From Rhodococcus sp. X156 (GTDB lineage: Bacteria; Actinomycetota; Actinomycetes; Mycobacteriales; Mycobacteriaceae), in the NCBI RefSeq assembly GCF_004006015.1, contig NZ_CP034766.1:868001-932000 (forward strand): a DNA stretch of 64,000 nt, in the 5' to 3' direction. The notes beneath the pieces were generated by a model. The model saw nothing but the letters and a program-made list of their open reading frames with translations, made no database searches and was not told where the DNA came from. Positions 17,439 to 25,941 of this stretch are shown one piece after another (within the stretch, counting starts at the first letter, position 1; each line of letters starts with the position of its first letter). The position numbers were made by a program, and so were the translations under genes.

Positions 17439-18329
17439 ATGACCCCTGTGCCGACCACCGGAGCCCCGACCACCAGGTTCTGCGGACGTCGGGTGCCAGC
17501 TGACCGCGCGCTGGTGATGGCGATCCTCAACCGCACGCCCGACTCCTTCTACGACCGCGGCGCCCACTTCGCCGACGACGCCGCCCTCGCCGCGGCTGAT
17601 CGCGCGGTGGCCGAGGGTGCCGACATCCTGGACGTGGGCGGGGTGAAGGCCGGCCCCGGCGTGCTGGTGGACACAGCCGAGGAGGCGCGCCGCGTGGTGC
17701 CCTTCGTCGAGCGGGTGCGCGAGCGGCACCCGGACGTGGTGATCAGCGTGGACACCTGGCGGGCCGAGGTCGGCCGGCTGGCCTGCCAGGCGGGGGCCGA
17801 CCTGGTCAACGACACCTGGGCCGGCTACGACCCGCACCTGGCCGAGGTGGCCGCCGAGCACGGCGCCGGGCTGGTCTGCTCGCACACCGGCGGCGCCCGC
17901 CCGCGCACCCGTCCGCACCGGGTGCACTACGCCGACGTGGTGGCTGACGTCATCGCCGACGTCTCCGCCCAGGCTCGCCGGGCCCAGGAGCTGGGGGTCG
18001 ATCCCGGCTCGATCCTGGTCGACCCCACGCACGACTTCGGCAAGAACACCTTCCACGGCCTGGAGCTGCTGCGCCGCACCGACGAGCTCGTCGCCACCGG
18101 GTGGCCGGTGCTGATGGCGCTGTCCAACAAGGACTTCATCGGCGAGACCCTGGGCGTGGGGCTCACCGAGCGGCTGGAGGGCACCCTGGCCGCCACCGCG
18201 CTGGCCGCCGCGGCCGGGGCCAGGGTCTTCCGCGCCCACGAGGTGCGTGCCACCCGCCGCGTGGTGGAGATGGTGGCGGCCATCGCTGGGCAGCGCCCGC
18301 CGGCCCGCACCACCCGGGGCCTGGCGTGA
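17439..18329 (+). CDS. folP2: Dihydropteroate synthase homologue FolP2
   Basis: About 296 residues with the pterin-binding TIM barrel: MAILNRTPDSFYDRG near the start and ADILDVGGVKAGPG, where true DHPS has GGESTRPG. That changed loop is the mark of FolP2, which in mycobacteria lacks dihydropteroate synthase activity and whose role is uncertain. ATG 17439 has GAGGG just upstream; GTG 17433 is also possible. The stop overlaps gpgS by GTGA, an association also seen in mycobacteria. Confidence 0.88.
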   Translation: MTPVPTTGAPTTRFCGRRVPADRALVMAILNRTPDSFYDRGAHFADDAALAAADRAVAEGADILDVGGVKAGPGVLVDTAEEARRVVPFVERVRERHPDVVISVDTWRAEVGRLACQAGADLVNDTWAGYDPHLAEVAAEHGAGLVCSHTGGARPRTRPHRVHYADVVADVIADVSAQARRAQELGVDPGSILVDPTHDFGKNTFHGLELLRRTDELVATGWPVLMALSNKDFIGETLGVGLTERLEGTLAATALAAAAGARVFRAHEVRATRRVVEMVAAIAGQRPPARTTRGLA

Positions 18330-19252
18330 GCGCGCCGGAGCCGGGCTGGTTCACCACCCACACCTGGCACGAGCCGCCGTGGACCGCTGCCGAGCTGGTG
18401 GCCGCCAAGGCCGGACGGACGGTGTCGGTGGTGCTGCCCGCGCTGGACGAGGAGGAGACGGTGGCCGCGGTGGTGGCTGCCGTGCACCCGTTGCTGGGCA
18501 CGCTGGTGGACGAGCTGGTGGTGCTGGACTCCGGCTCCACCGACGCCACCGCCACCCGGGCAGCCGCGGCGGGGGCCCGGGTGGTCAGCCGCGAGCAGGC
18601 CCTGCCCGGCGTCGACCCGGTGCCGGGCAAGGGCGAGGTGCTGTGGCGCTCGCTCGCGGCCACCACTGGCGACCTGGTGGTGTTCCTGGACTCCGACCTG
18701 GTGGAGACCGACCCCGGCTTCGTGCCCGCGCTGCTCGGGCCGCTGCTCACCCGGCCGGGCACCGCCCTGGTCAAGGGCTTCTACCGCCGGCCGCTGCGGG
18801 TGGAGGGCGAGCACAGCGAGTCCGGCGGCGGCCGCGTCACCGAGCTGATGGCGCGCCCGCTGCTGGCCGCGCTGCGCCCGGAGCTGAGCGGGGTGGTGCA
18901 GCCGCTGGGCGGGGAGTACGCCGCCACCCGGGAGCTGCTGGAGAGCGTGCCCTTCGCCCCCGGCTACGGCGTGGAGATCGGGCTGCTGCTGGACACCTAC
19001 GCCCGCTGCGGGCTCGACGCCATCGCCCAGGTCAACCTCGGCGTCCGCAAGCACCGCAACCGCTCGCTGCTGGAGCTGGGTGTGATGAGCAGGCAGATCC
19101 TGGGCACCGCGCTGCGCCGCTGCGGGGTGGCCGACACCGGGCACGGGCTCACCCAGTTCGAGCAGCGCGAGCATCAGTGGCACGGCGTGGGCCACGAGGT
19201 GGCGCTCGCCGACCGCCCACCCATGCGCGAGGTGCTCGCCCAGCAGCGCTAG
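18326..19252 (+). CDS. gpgS: Glucosyl-3-phosphoglycerate synthase
   Basis: 308-residue GT-A glycosyltransferase (GT81). VVLPALDEEETV opens the nucleotide-binding fold and LDSDLVETD holds the DxD metal motif; GGEYAATRELL follows in the acceptor region. GpgS transfers glucose from (U/A)DP-glucose to 3-phosphoglycerate, the first step of methylglucose lipopolysaccharide synthesis. This fits the glgM and glgC genes 8 kb downstream. It is translationally coupled to folP2. Confidence 0.93.
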   Translation: MSAPEPGWFTTHTWHEPPWTAAELVAAKAGRTVSVVLPALDEEETVAAVVAAVHPLLGTLVDELVVLDSGSTDATATRAAAAGARVVSREQALPGVDPVPGKGEVLWRSLAATTGDLVVFLDSDLVETDPGFVPALLGPLLTRPGTALVKGFYRRPLRVEGEHSESGGGRVTELMARPLLAALRPELSGVVQPLGGEYAATRELLESVPFAPGYGVEIGLLLDTYARCGLDAIAQVNLGVRKHRNRSLLELGVMSRQILGTALRRCGVADTGHGLTQFEQREHQWHGVGHEVALADRPPMREVLAQQR

Positions 19253-19288
19253 CCCGCCAGCGCCAGCCCGGGGCGGCAGCGCCCGTGC

Positions 19289-19294
19289 GATCAT
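19289..19294 (+). promoter_or_regulatory. -10 element of the DivIVA-like gene
   Basis: GATCAT ends 6 nt before ATG 19301; leaderless and weaker than the TANNNT sites. Confidence 0.35.
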
Positions 19295-19300
19295 CGGAGC

Positions 19301-19642
19301 ATGGGTACCGCGCTGATCTACCTGCTGGTCATGGTGGTCGTCGCCGGGGTGCTCTTCTGGGTGGCCGCCACGGTGTTCGGCCGCGGTGAGGAGCTGGCGC
19401 CGCTGCCGCCGGGGCGCACCGTCACCGAGCTGCCCGAGCACGACGTCCGCGGCGACGACGTGCGGGCGCTGCGGTTCCAGCAGGTGCTGCGCGGGTACAA
19501 GGCCGCCGAGGTGGACTGGGCGCTGGCCCGGCTCGCGGGCGAGGTCGACCAGCTGCGCGCCGAGCTCGCGCAGGTCCGCCCCAGCGGTGCCGGCGACCGG
19601 CGCGAGGGCGGCAGCCGCGACGCTGCGGCGGAGCGCGAGTGA
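19301..19642 (+). CDS. Membrane-anchored DivIVA-domain protein (Rv1209-like)
   Basis: 113 residues: one N-terminal transmembrane helix (about 4-25), then a short DivIVA-like segment VRALRFQQVLRGYKAAEVDWAL (near 60-81) typical of small actinobacterial DivIVA-domain proteins, a coiled stretch and an acidic/basic tail. It may sense membrane curvature or bind polar scaffolds; no direct evidence exists here. The stop overlaps the next gene by GTGA. Confidence 0.8.
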   Translation: MGTALIYLLVMVVVAGVLFWVAATVFGRGEELAPLPPGRTVTELPEHDVRGDDVRALRFQQVLRGYKAAEVDWALARLAGEVDQLRAELAQVRPSGAGDRREGGSRDAAAERE

Positions 19643-20106
19643 GCACGCGGACCGCCCTGCAGCTGCACCAGGACGTGGCCGCCCCGGCGCAGAAGGTGTG
19701 GGACGCGCTGGTGGACTGGCCGAGCCAGCACGAGTGGATGCTGGGCACCCGGGTACGGGTGAGCGCTGGTGACGGGCGCGGCGTGGGCTCGCAGCTCGTG
19801 GCCTTCAGCGGTGCGGGGCCGCTGGGTTTCCTGGACACCATGGTGATCACCGAGTGGGACCCGCCGCGACGCTGCGTGGTCGACCACACCGGCCGGGTGG
19901 TCCGCGGAGCCGGCGTGTTCGCCGTGGTGCCCCGCAGTGCCCACGAGTGCACCGTGGTGTGGCGCGAGGAGCTCGACCTGCCCCTCGGGGTGCTCGGCGC
20001 GCTGGGGTGGCCGCTGGTTCGCGCGCCCTTCGCCGCCGGGGTGCGGTTGTCGCTGCGGCGGCTGGCCCGGCGCTGCGAGGGCCCAGGAGAGGCGGGCCCA
20101 GGGTGA
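19639..20106 (+). CDS. SRPBCC (polyketide cyclase/START-like) protein
   Basis: 155 residues: HQDVAAPAQKVWDALVDWPSQ is the classic opening strand and helix of the SRPBCC fold, a hydrophobic ligand-binding cup. No enzymatic residue can be assigned; such proteins bind lipids or act as stress-related cyclases. It is coupled at both ends (GTGA overlaps) to the DivIVA-like and tag genes. Confidence 0.8.
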   Translation: MSTRTALQLHQDVAAPAQKVWDALVDWPSQHEWMLGTRVRVSAGDGRGVGSQLVAFSGAGPLGFLDTMVITEWDPPRRCVVDHTGRVVRGAGVFAVVPRSAHECTVVWREELDLPLGVLGALGWPLVRAPFAAGVRLSLRRLARRCEGPGEAGPG

Positions 20107-20726
20107 GCGAGCATCCGCTGGTGCTGCCCGCCGGGTCGGTGCAGGGCGAGGACGGGGTGCGGCGCTGCTCGTGGGGGCAGGCGCCGGAGATCTACCGCCG
20201 CTACCACGACGAGGAGTGGGGCCGGGTGGTGCACGGCCGCGACGCGCTCTACGAGCGGCTGTGCCTGGAGGCGTTCCAGGCCGGACTGTCCTGGATCACG
20301 GTGCTGCGCAAGCGGGAGGACTTCCGGCGGGCGTTCGCCGGGTTCGACCCGGAGCGGGTGGCCGGCTTCGGCGACGCCGACGTGCAGCGGCTGCTGGCCG
20401 ACGCGTCCATCGTGCGCAACCGGGCCAAGATCGAGGCCACCGTGAGCAACGCCAGGGCGGTGCTGGACGTGGACGACCTGGACGCGCTGCTGTGGTCGTT
20501 CGCGCCGGCGCCGACAGGTGCGGACCAGTCCTGGGACCCGACCACCTGGACCCCACGCGCCACCTCGCCGGAGTCGGTGGCCATGGCCAAGGAGCTCAAG
20601 CGGCGCGGCTTCCGCTTCGTCGGACCGACCACCGCGCACAGCCTCATGCAGGCGGTGGGCATGGTCAACGACCACCACCCCGGCTGCTGGCTCGCCGACC
20701 CCCGCTGGCAGCCCCGGGACGCCTGA
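20103..20726 (+). CDS. tag: DNA-3-methyladenine glycosylase I
   Basis: 207 residues of the Tag family. RCSWGQAPEIYRRYHDEEWG at the N-terminus and GLSWITVLRKREDFR carry the conserved zinc ligand and base-pocket residues; the second metal site residues lie in NDHHPGCW near the end. The enzyme excises 3-methyladenine from alkylated DNA. GTG 20103 overlaps the SRPBCC stop. A GC palindrome follows the stop. Confidence 0.92.
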   Translation: MSEHPLVLPAGSVQGEDGVRRCSWGQAPEIYRRYHDEEWGRVVHGRDALYERLCLEAFQAGLSWITVLRKREDFRRAFAGFDPERVAGFGDADVQRLLADASIVRNRAKIEATVSNARAVLDVDDLDALLWSFAPAPTGADQSWDPTTWTPRATSPESVAMAKELKRRGFRFVGPTTAHSLMQAVGMVNDHHPGCWLADPRWQPRDA

Positions 20727-20733
20727 CCCGGGC

Positions 20734-20747
20734 GACCGGGCCCGGTC
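20734..20747 (+). terminator. GC palindrome after tag
   Basis: GACCGGGCCCGGTC is a perfect 14-bp palindrome 8 bp after the stop. It can form a small hairpin and is a weak terminator candidate. Confidence 0.3.
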
Positions 20748-20897
20748 CGGCTGCTCCTGGGCGGTGTGGTGCACACGCCGCGCCGCGCCGCGCCGTGCGG
20801 CCTCAGTTACCCACCAGCGCACCAATAGGGGACAATGGGACGGTAGGACAGCGGCGGCCGGTACACAGCAGGCCAGCAACGATGCGGAGGGCACACG

Positions 20898-21065
20898 ATG
20901 GCGGCCATGAAGCCCAGGACCGGAGACGGACCCCTCGAGGCGACCAAGGAGGGGCGGGGCATCGTGATGCGCGTTCCGCTCGAGGGCGGCGGCCGACTGG
21001 TCGTCGAGCTGACGCCCGACGAGGCCTCAGCCCTCGGTGACGAGCTCAAGGGCGTGACCAGCTAG
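20898..21065 (+). CDS. DUF3117 protein
   Basis: 55-residue protein. MAAMKPRTGDGPLEATKEGR and the following acidic C-terminus are nearly invariant in actinobacteria (Rv1211 in M. tuberculosis). Function is unknown. GGAGG 7 nt before ATG 20898 fixes the start. A possible -10 GACAAT (20831-20836) would give a 55-nt leader. Confidence 0.92.
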   Translation: MAAMKPRTGDGPLEATKEGRGIVMRVPLEGGGRLVVELTPDEASALGDELKGVTS

Positions 21066-21155
21066 ATCCTGACGGGCCAAGCGGCTCGCCACGCGTACGG
21101 GGCCCCCGGTCGAGCACGGCCGTGGGGTCCCGCGTCGTCCGGTGCATGTTCTCCG

Positions 21156-22718
21156 GTGAAAGGTCGTGCAGCAGTGCCTCCCAGCGTCCATCCCCGTGTG
21201 CCCACCGACCTGGTCCAGGTGGAGCTGGTCGGCGCCGCCGAGGACGGGGTGCCCCAGGTGGTCACCTGCACTCCCGGCGACGCGGGCACGGTCGTGGTGG
21301 GCGAGGGTGGCGACCTGCCGCGGCAGGACTCGACGGTGCTGGCGCAGCTGGGCTTCACCGCCGACGCCGGCGCCACCAAGGTGGTGGCCCTGCCCGGAGC
21401 CGACACCGACCACTTCTGGCTGCTCGGCACCGGCGACGCCGACGAGCGGGCCTGGCGCACGGCGGGGGCCCGGCTGGTGCGGGCAGTCGACGACCGCCTC
21501 GCCCGCACCGGCAGCGCCGGGCACGGCGCGGCGCTGCAGCTGTGGCTTCCCCCCACCGTCGACCCGCAGCAGGTGAGCGCGCTGGTCACCGGCCTGGTGC
21601 TCGGCAGCCACCAGCTGCGCGTCACCGGCAGCGACCACGGGCCGCGGCTGGGCTCGGTCGCCCTCATCACCACCGCCACTTACGAGCTGCGCGACGCCGT
21701 GCGCCTGGGCTCGGTGCTGGGCCGGGCCACTGCCCTGGCCCGCGACCTGGCCGGGATGCCCTCGGACGTGAAGAGCCCGCAGTGGCTGGCGGAGACCGCG
21801 GAGCGGGCGTGCACCGAGGTGAGCGGGTTGCAGGCCATCGTCCGCGACGAGCGGTGGTTGGCCGACAACGGCTTCGGTGGAGTGCTCGCCGTCGGTGGTG
21901 GGTCCTCGCGCCCGCCGCGGCTGCTGGAGCTGAGCTGGCAGCCGGCCGGTGCCACCACCCACGTGGTGCTGGTGGGCAAGGGCATCACCTTCGACACCGG
22001 TGGCATCTCCATCAAGCCCGCCGAGGGCATGCACCTGATGAAGACGGACATGTCCGGTGGCGCTGCGGTGATCGCGGCACTGCGTGCAGTGGCCGAGCTG
22101 GAGCTGCCCATCCGGGTGAGTGGGCTGGTGCCCTGCGCGGAGAACCACGTCTCGGGCTCGGCCTACCGTCCTGGCGACGTGGTCACCCACTACGGCGGGC
22201 GCACCACCGAGGTGAGCAACACCGACGCGGAGGGCCGCATGGTGCTGGCCGATGCGCTGGCCTACGCCGTGGACACGCTCAGCCCCGACGCGATGGTGGA
22301 TGTCGCCACGCTCACCGGCGCCATGAAGGTGGCGCTCGGGCTGCGCACCGGCGGGCTGTTCGCCACCACCGACGAGCTGGCCCAGCAGATCAGCACGGCC
22401 GGCGCCCGGGTGGGGGAGCAGTGGTGGCGGATGCCGCTGCTGGCCGACCACGCCGAGGCGGTGGTGAGCGACATCGCCGACCTGCGACAGGGTCCGCCCG
22501 GGCCGGGTGGCATCACCGCGGCGCTGTTCCTGCGAGAGTTCACCGCCGGGCTGCCGTGGGCGCACCTGGACATCGCCGGCCCGGCGCGCGCGGAGCAGGG
22601 CTACGACGAGGTGGCACCGGTGGCCACCGGCTTCGCCGCCCGCACCCTGGTGGAGCTGGTGCGGGCCATGGCGCCGACCGCCAGCCGCCCGCGGCTGCTT
22701 CAGACGTCGCCCAGGTAG
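21156..22718 (+). CDS. pepA: Leucyl aminopeptidase (M17)
   Basis: 520 residues, typical of cytosolic leucyl aminopeptidase. KGITFDTGGISIKP and NTDAEGRMVLADAL hold the di-zinc ligands and the family signature. The enzyme trims N-terminal residues from peptides and forms hexamers. The start is uncertain: GTG 21156 follows a CATGTT -10-like hexamer by 5 nt (leaderless), while GTG 21174 has an AAAGG site 10 nt upstream. It is convergent with the VOC gene; the stops are 18 bp apart or less, with a 19-bp overlap (22700-22718). Confidence 0.92.
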   Translation: MKGRAAVPPSVHPRVPTDLVQVELVGAAEDGVPQVVTCTPGDAGTVVVGEGGDLPRQDSTVLAQLGFTADAGATKVVALPGADTDHFWLLGTGDADERAWRTAGARLVRAVDDRLARTGSAGHGAALQLWLPPTVDPQQVSALVTGLVLGSHQLRVTGSDHGPRLGSVALITTATYELRDAVRLGSVLGRATALARDLAGMPSDVKSPQWLAETAERACTEVSGLQAIVRDERWLADNGFGGVLAVGGGSSRPPRLLELSWQPAGATTHVVLVGKGITFDTGGISIKPAEGMHLMKTDMSGGAAVIAALRAVAELELPIRVSGLVPCAENHVSGSAYRPGDVVTHYGGRTTEVSNTDAEGRMVLADALAYAVDTLSPDAMVDVATLTGAMKVALGLRTGGLFATTDELAQQISTAGARVGEQWWRMPLLADHAEAVVSDIADLRQGPPGPGGITAALFLREFTAGLPWAHLDIAGPARAEQGYDEVAPVATGFAARTLVELVRAMAPTASRPRLLQTSPR

Positions 22719-24034
22719 AACCGCCCACCCTGGTCGTCCAGGCACTCTGCGGTGACGCCGTAGGGCTGGCGCTCGGGGCCGGCGACCACCGTTCCCCCGG
22801 CGGCGCGCACCCGGTCCACCGCGGCCGGCACGTCCACGGCCTTCCACATGGGCACCGTGGCGCCGTCCCCGCCGCCGGCCATCCCGGCCATGGGGTGCAC
22901 GCCCACCGGTTCCCAGCCGTCCGGCGCCTGACCAGGGACGAGCGTCCAGCCGAGCACCCTGCGGTAGAAGTCCCGCACCGGCGCGGAGCTCCCGCGTGGC
23001 CGGAAGGTGACGTAGCAGAGGTCTCCGGTGACGGTGCCGGTCAACGGTGGGCGATCCTCGCGCGAGGACTGCTCCTGCACGGCGAACGGGGTGCCCTGCA
23101 CGTCGGTGCACCGGGCCACCAGCCCACCCGGGGTGTGCTCGGGGGCCTCGGCCGTGCCGCCGGCGGCACGGACCGTGCGCACGGCGACCTGCACGTCGTC
23201 CACGGCGAAGCAGCAGTACAGGGCGCTGGTGTCGTGGCCGCCCTCCACCTCGTGCGCTCGGGTCACGTTGCGCACCCGCGGGGCGGTGGCGGAGAAGCTC
23301 CAGCCCAGGACGGCGCGGTAGAACCGCTCCGCCCGCTCGGCGTCGGGCGTGCGCCAGGTGACGGCGACGATGTCGCCCTGGTGCACCGGCTCGGTGGGGG
23401 AGCGACGGGTGGGGACCGGGGCGCTGAGCATCCACCGGTGGCCGAACGGGTCCACCAGCACGGCGCCGCGCCGGCCGTGGTTGTCGCTGGGCGGGCGCTC
23501 GAGCGTGGCGCCGGCCCGCAGGGCGCGGGCCAGGGCCGCGTCGGCGTCGGCCACCGGGAGCATCAGGCTCACCGACGTCGCACCGGCCTGCGGAGCGCGC
23601 AGGCCCAGCTCCGGGTACTCCTCGGCCAGGTAGACGACGCCGCCGCCCATGGCCAGCTCGCTGTGGCCGATGCGGCCGTCGGGCATGCGGATGGGCTCGC
23701 CGACCAGTCGGGCACCGAACGCCTCGACGTAGAAGTCGATGGCCGACTGGGCGCCGCGCACGGTGAGGTACGGCAGCGCCCCGGGGCGGGGAAAGCCCTC
23801 GGCGCGCCGGTCCAGCGACGGCTCCAGCATCTCCTCCACGCGGGGGTCGGGGGACAGGTCGAGCTCGGACGAGTCGGACATGGTGGCTCCTTGCGGGCGG
23901 GCGAGGGCAGCGGCGACGCGGTCGCGCAGCGCGGTGGCGAAGTCCGGGTCGGGGGACAGCGCGTCGATCGGGGTGGCCAGGGCGTCGAACGGGTCGGCTC
24001 CGCTGCTGCGGTCCGGGCGGCGTGGGTCAGGCAC
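22700..24034 (-). CDS. Triple VOC (glyoxalase/bleomycin-resistance) domain protein
   Basis: 444 residues. An N-terminal segment (DPFDALATPIDALSPDPDF, about 14-32) is typical of sigma-factor-linked VOC proteins. Three VOC modules follow: about 88-200 (PhnB-like, PYLTVRGAQSAIDFYVEAFG), 220-320 (ERAERFYRAVLGW) and 332-444 (VRDFYRRVLGW). VOC proteins bind metal and small molecules as isomerases, dioxygenases or resistance proteins; the ligand here is unknown. GTG 24034 overlaps the ECF sigma stop by 8 bp. An internal ATG at 23881 has AAGGAG 7 nt upstream and could give a shorter form. Confidence 0.8.
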   Translation of the reverse strand: MPDPRRPDRSSGADPFDALATPIDALSPDPDFATALRDRVAAALARPQGATMSDSSELDLSPDPRVEEMLEPSLDRRAEGFPRPGALPYLTVRGAQSAIDFYVEAFGARLVGEPIRMPDGRIGHSELAMGGGVVYLAEEYPELGLRAPQAGATSVSLMLPVADADAALARALRAGATLERPPSDNHGRRGAVLVDPFGHRWMLSAPVPTRRSPTEPVHQGDIVAVTWRTPDAERAERFYRAVLGWSFSATAPRVRNVTRAHEVEGGHDTSALYCCFAVDDVQVAVRTVRAAGGTAEAPEHTPGGLVARCTDVQGTPFAVQEQSSREDRPPLTGTVTGDLCYVTFRPRGSSAPVRDFYRRVLGWTLVPGQAPDGWEPVGVHPMAGMAGGGDGATVPMWKAVDVPAAVDRVRAAGGTVVAGPERQPYGVTAECLDDQGGRFYLGDV

Positions 24035-24578
24035 GGGGTCCCTCCTCTCCGGTGGCAGCGGCGGGATAGGCAGCGCGAAAGGCCCGGCGGGCACGGACCA
24101 GCAGCGCCTCGGTGGCGTGCACGGTGCGGTCGAGGACGGCGGCGCACTGTTGCACGGGGAGGTCGTCCACGTAGCGGAGAGTGAGCGCAGCCTGGTGCGC
24201 GGGGCTCAGCCCCCGCAGGGTCTGCCGGGCGAGCAGGCGGTCCAGCTGGGCGTCCCAGGGGTCGTCGGTCAGGTCCTCGGCCAGGTCCACCGTGGTGCTC
24301 TGCTGGTGCTCGCGCAGGCGCTGCTGCCTGCGCCAGTGGTCGGCGAGCTTGTGCCGGGCCACGCCGATCAGCCACGCCTGCGTCAGCGGGGCCGGCGCAC
24401 CGGAAGGCTTGCGGGTGGCCTCCACCGCGGCGAGGAACGTCTCCGAGGTGAGGTCCTCGGCCAGGCCCCGCTGCCCGCAGCGCGACACCAGGTAGCCGTA
24501 GACGTGGGGCAGCGCCTCGTCGTAGAGCGCCAGCAGGGCCGTGCCCGCTGCCGTCGACGCACCTGTGCCGCCACCCAT
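24027..24578 (-). CDS. ECF sigma factor (sigma-70 family)
   Basis: 183 residues with sigma region 2 (LYDEALPHVYGYLVSRCGQ, then LAEDLTSETFLAAVE) and region 4 (LSPAHQAALTLRYVDDLPV ... HATEALLVRARRAFR). It directs RNA polymerase to a small regulon. No anti-sigma gene is adjacent; instead it is coupled by an 8-bp overlap to a triple VOC protein, suggesting control through that partner or transcriptionally. A GACTAT -10 lies 6 nt before ATG 24578. Confidence 0.87.
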   Translation of the reverse strand: MGGGTGASTAAGTALLALYDEALPHVYGYLVSRCGQRGLAEDLTSETFLAAVEATRKPSGAPAPLTQAWLIGVARHKLADHWRRQQRLREHQQSTTVDLAEDLTDDPWDAQLDRLLARQTLRGLSPAHQAALTLRYVDDLPVQQCAAVLDRTVHATEALLVRARRAFRAAYPAAATGEEGPRA

Positions 24579-24584
24579 GCCCTG

Positions 24585-24590
24585 ATAGTC
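24585..24590 (-). promoter_or_regulatory. -10 element of the ECF sigma gene
   Basis: GACTAT on the minus strand, 6 nt before ATG 24578; leaderless. Confidence 0.4.
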
Positions 24591-24678
24591 GTCCCGGACG
24601 GCCAGGTTCCGACACCCCGGAGCGCTGTTTTCTGCCCTGCCCCAAGGTGCTGAGGTGGACTAACGAGTTTGGGGCTCC

Positions 24679-24684
24679 TACCGT
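24679..24684 (+). promoter_or_regulatory. -10 element of the MFS gene
   Basis: TACCGT ends 6 nt before ATG 24691; leaderless. Confidence 0.45.
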
Positions 24685-24690
24685 GCAGGC

Positions 24691-25941
24691 ATGACGTCGA
24701 CGCTGGGCCGCGGGACCGACCTCCCGGACCCCGTCGAGGCGGGCACCGGCGACTACCGGCGCATCTCCCTGGCCCTCTTCCTGGCGGGCGTGGCCACCTT
24801 CGGCCTGCTCTACGACACCCAGGCCGTGCTGCCCCAGCTCGGCGCGGACCTCGCGCTCTCGCCCACCCAGGCCAGCCTCAGCGTCTCCGTCGCCACCGGC
24901 GCCCTGGCGCTGGCGGTGCTGCCGCTGGCCACGCTGTCGGAGGCGGTGGGCCGGCGCCGCACCATGCTGCTGGCGCTGGGGGTGGCCGCGGTGGTCGGCG
25001 TGCTGCTGCCGCTGGCCCCCAGCTTCGGCACGCTGCTGGGCATGCGAGCCGTGCAGGGCGTGGCGCTCGCCGGGCTGCCGGCCACGGCGATGGCCTACCT
25101 GGGCGAGGAGATGTCCGCCAGGGCGCTGGGCGGGGCGATGGGCCTCTACATCGCGGGCAACAGCATCGGCGGCATGACGGGGCGCCTGGTGTCCGGACTG
25201 GTCGCGGACGTGAGCACCTGGCGGGTGGGGCTGGCGGCCAACGCCGCGGTCGCGGTGGTCTGCACGGTGGCCATCGTGGTGCTGCTGCCCGCCTCGCGGC
25301 GCTTCCGGCCGCAGCCGTTGCGGCTGCGGCCGCTGCTCGGCGGGGTGGGGGCCGCGCTCGCCGACCCCGCGCTGCGCTGGATGTACGCCGTCGCCGCCCT
25401 GCTCATGGGCACCTTCGTCGGGGTCTACAACTACCTCGGCTTCCGGCTCACCGACGAGCCCTTCGACGTGGCGCCGGCCCTGGTGGCGCTGCTGTTCCTG
25501 GCCTACGCCGTCGGCTCGCTCACCGCCCCGCTGGCCGGGCGGATGACCGTGCGCCTGGGCCGCCCCGCGGTGCTGGCGGGGTGGATCGTGGTGACCCTGC
25601 TGGGCGTGCTCCTCATGCTGGTGGCGGCGCTGCCCGCGGTGCTGGTGGGGCTGGTGCTGATGACCGGCGGGTTCTTCGCCGCGCACGCCACCGCCAGCGG
25701 CTGGGTGGCCGCCCGGGCGCAGGGGCGGGCCCGGGCCCAGGCGTCGGGGCTGTACCTGTGCGCCTACTACGCGGGCTCGAGCGTCGGCGGCTGGGCGGTG
25801 GGGGTGCCCTTCACCGACCACGGCTGGACCGCGCTGACGGTGGTGGTGCTCGGCTTCCTGGTTTTGGCGCTGGCGTGCGTGGGGGCGGCGGCCCGACTGG
25901 TGCGGCCACGGCCGGTGAGAGACTGGGCCGGTGCTCCCTGA
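24691..25941 (+). CDS. MFS transporter (YnfM/arabinose-efflux type)
   Basis: 416 residues with 12 predicted transmembrane helices in two halves. LLYDTQAVLPQLGADL in helix 1 and the GRRRTML loop between helices 2 and 3 match the YnfM/YdhP efflux group. A small-molecule exporter is likely; the substrate is unknown. It is divergent from the ECF sigma gene, which could therefore regulate it. The last 11 bp overlap the methyltransferase gene. Confidence 0.85.
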   Translation: MTSTLGRGTDLPDPVEAGTGDYRRISLALFLAGVATFGLLYDTQAVLPQLGADLALSPTQASLSVSVATGALALAVLPLATLSEAVGRRRTMLLALGVAAVVGVLLPLAPSFGTLLGMRAVQGVALAGLPATAMAYLGEEMSARALGGAMGLYIAGNSIGGMTGRLVSGLVADVSTWRVGLAANAAVAVVCTVAIVVLLPASRRFRPQPLRLRPLLGGVGAALADPALRWMYAVAALLMGTFVGVYNYLGFRLTDEPFDVAPALVALLFLAYAVGSLTAPLAGRMTVRLGRPAVLAGWIVVTLLGVLLMLVAALPAVLVGLVLMTGGFFAAHATASGWVAARAQGRARAQASGLYLCAYYAGSSVGGWAVGVPFTDHGWTALTVVVLGFLVLALACVGAAARLVRPRPVRDWAGAP

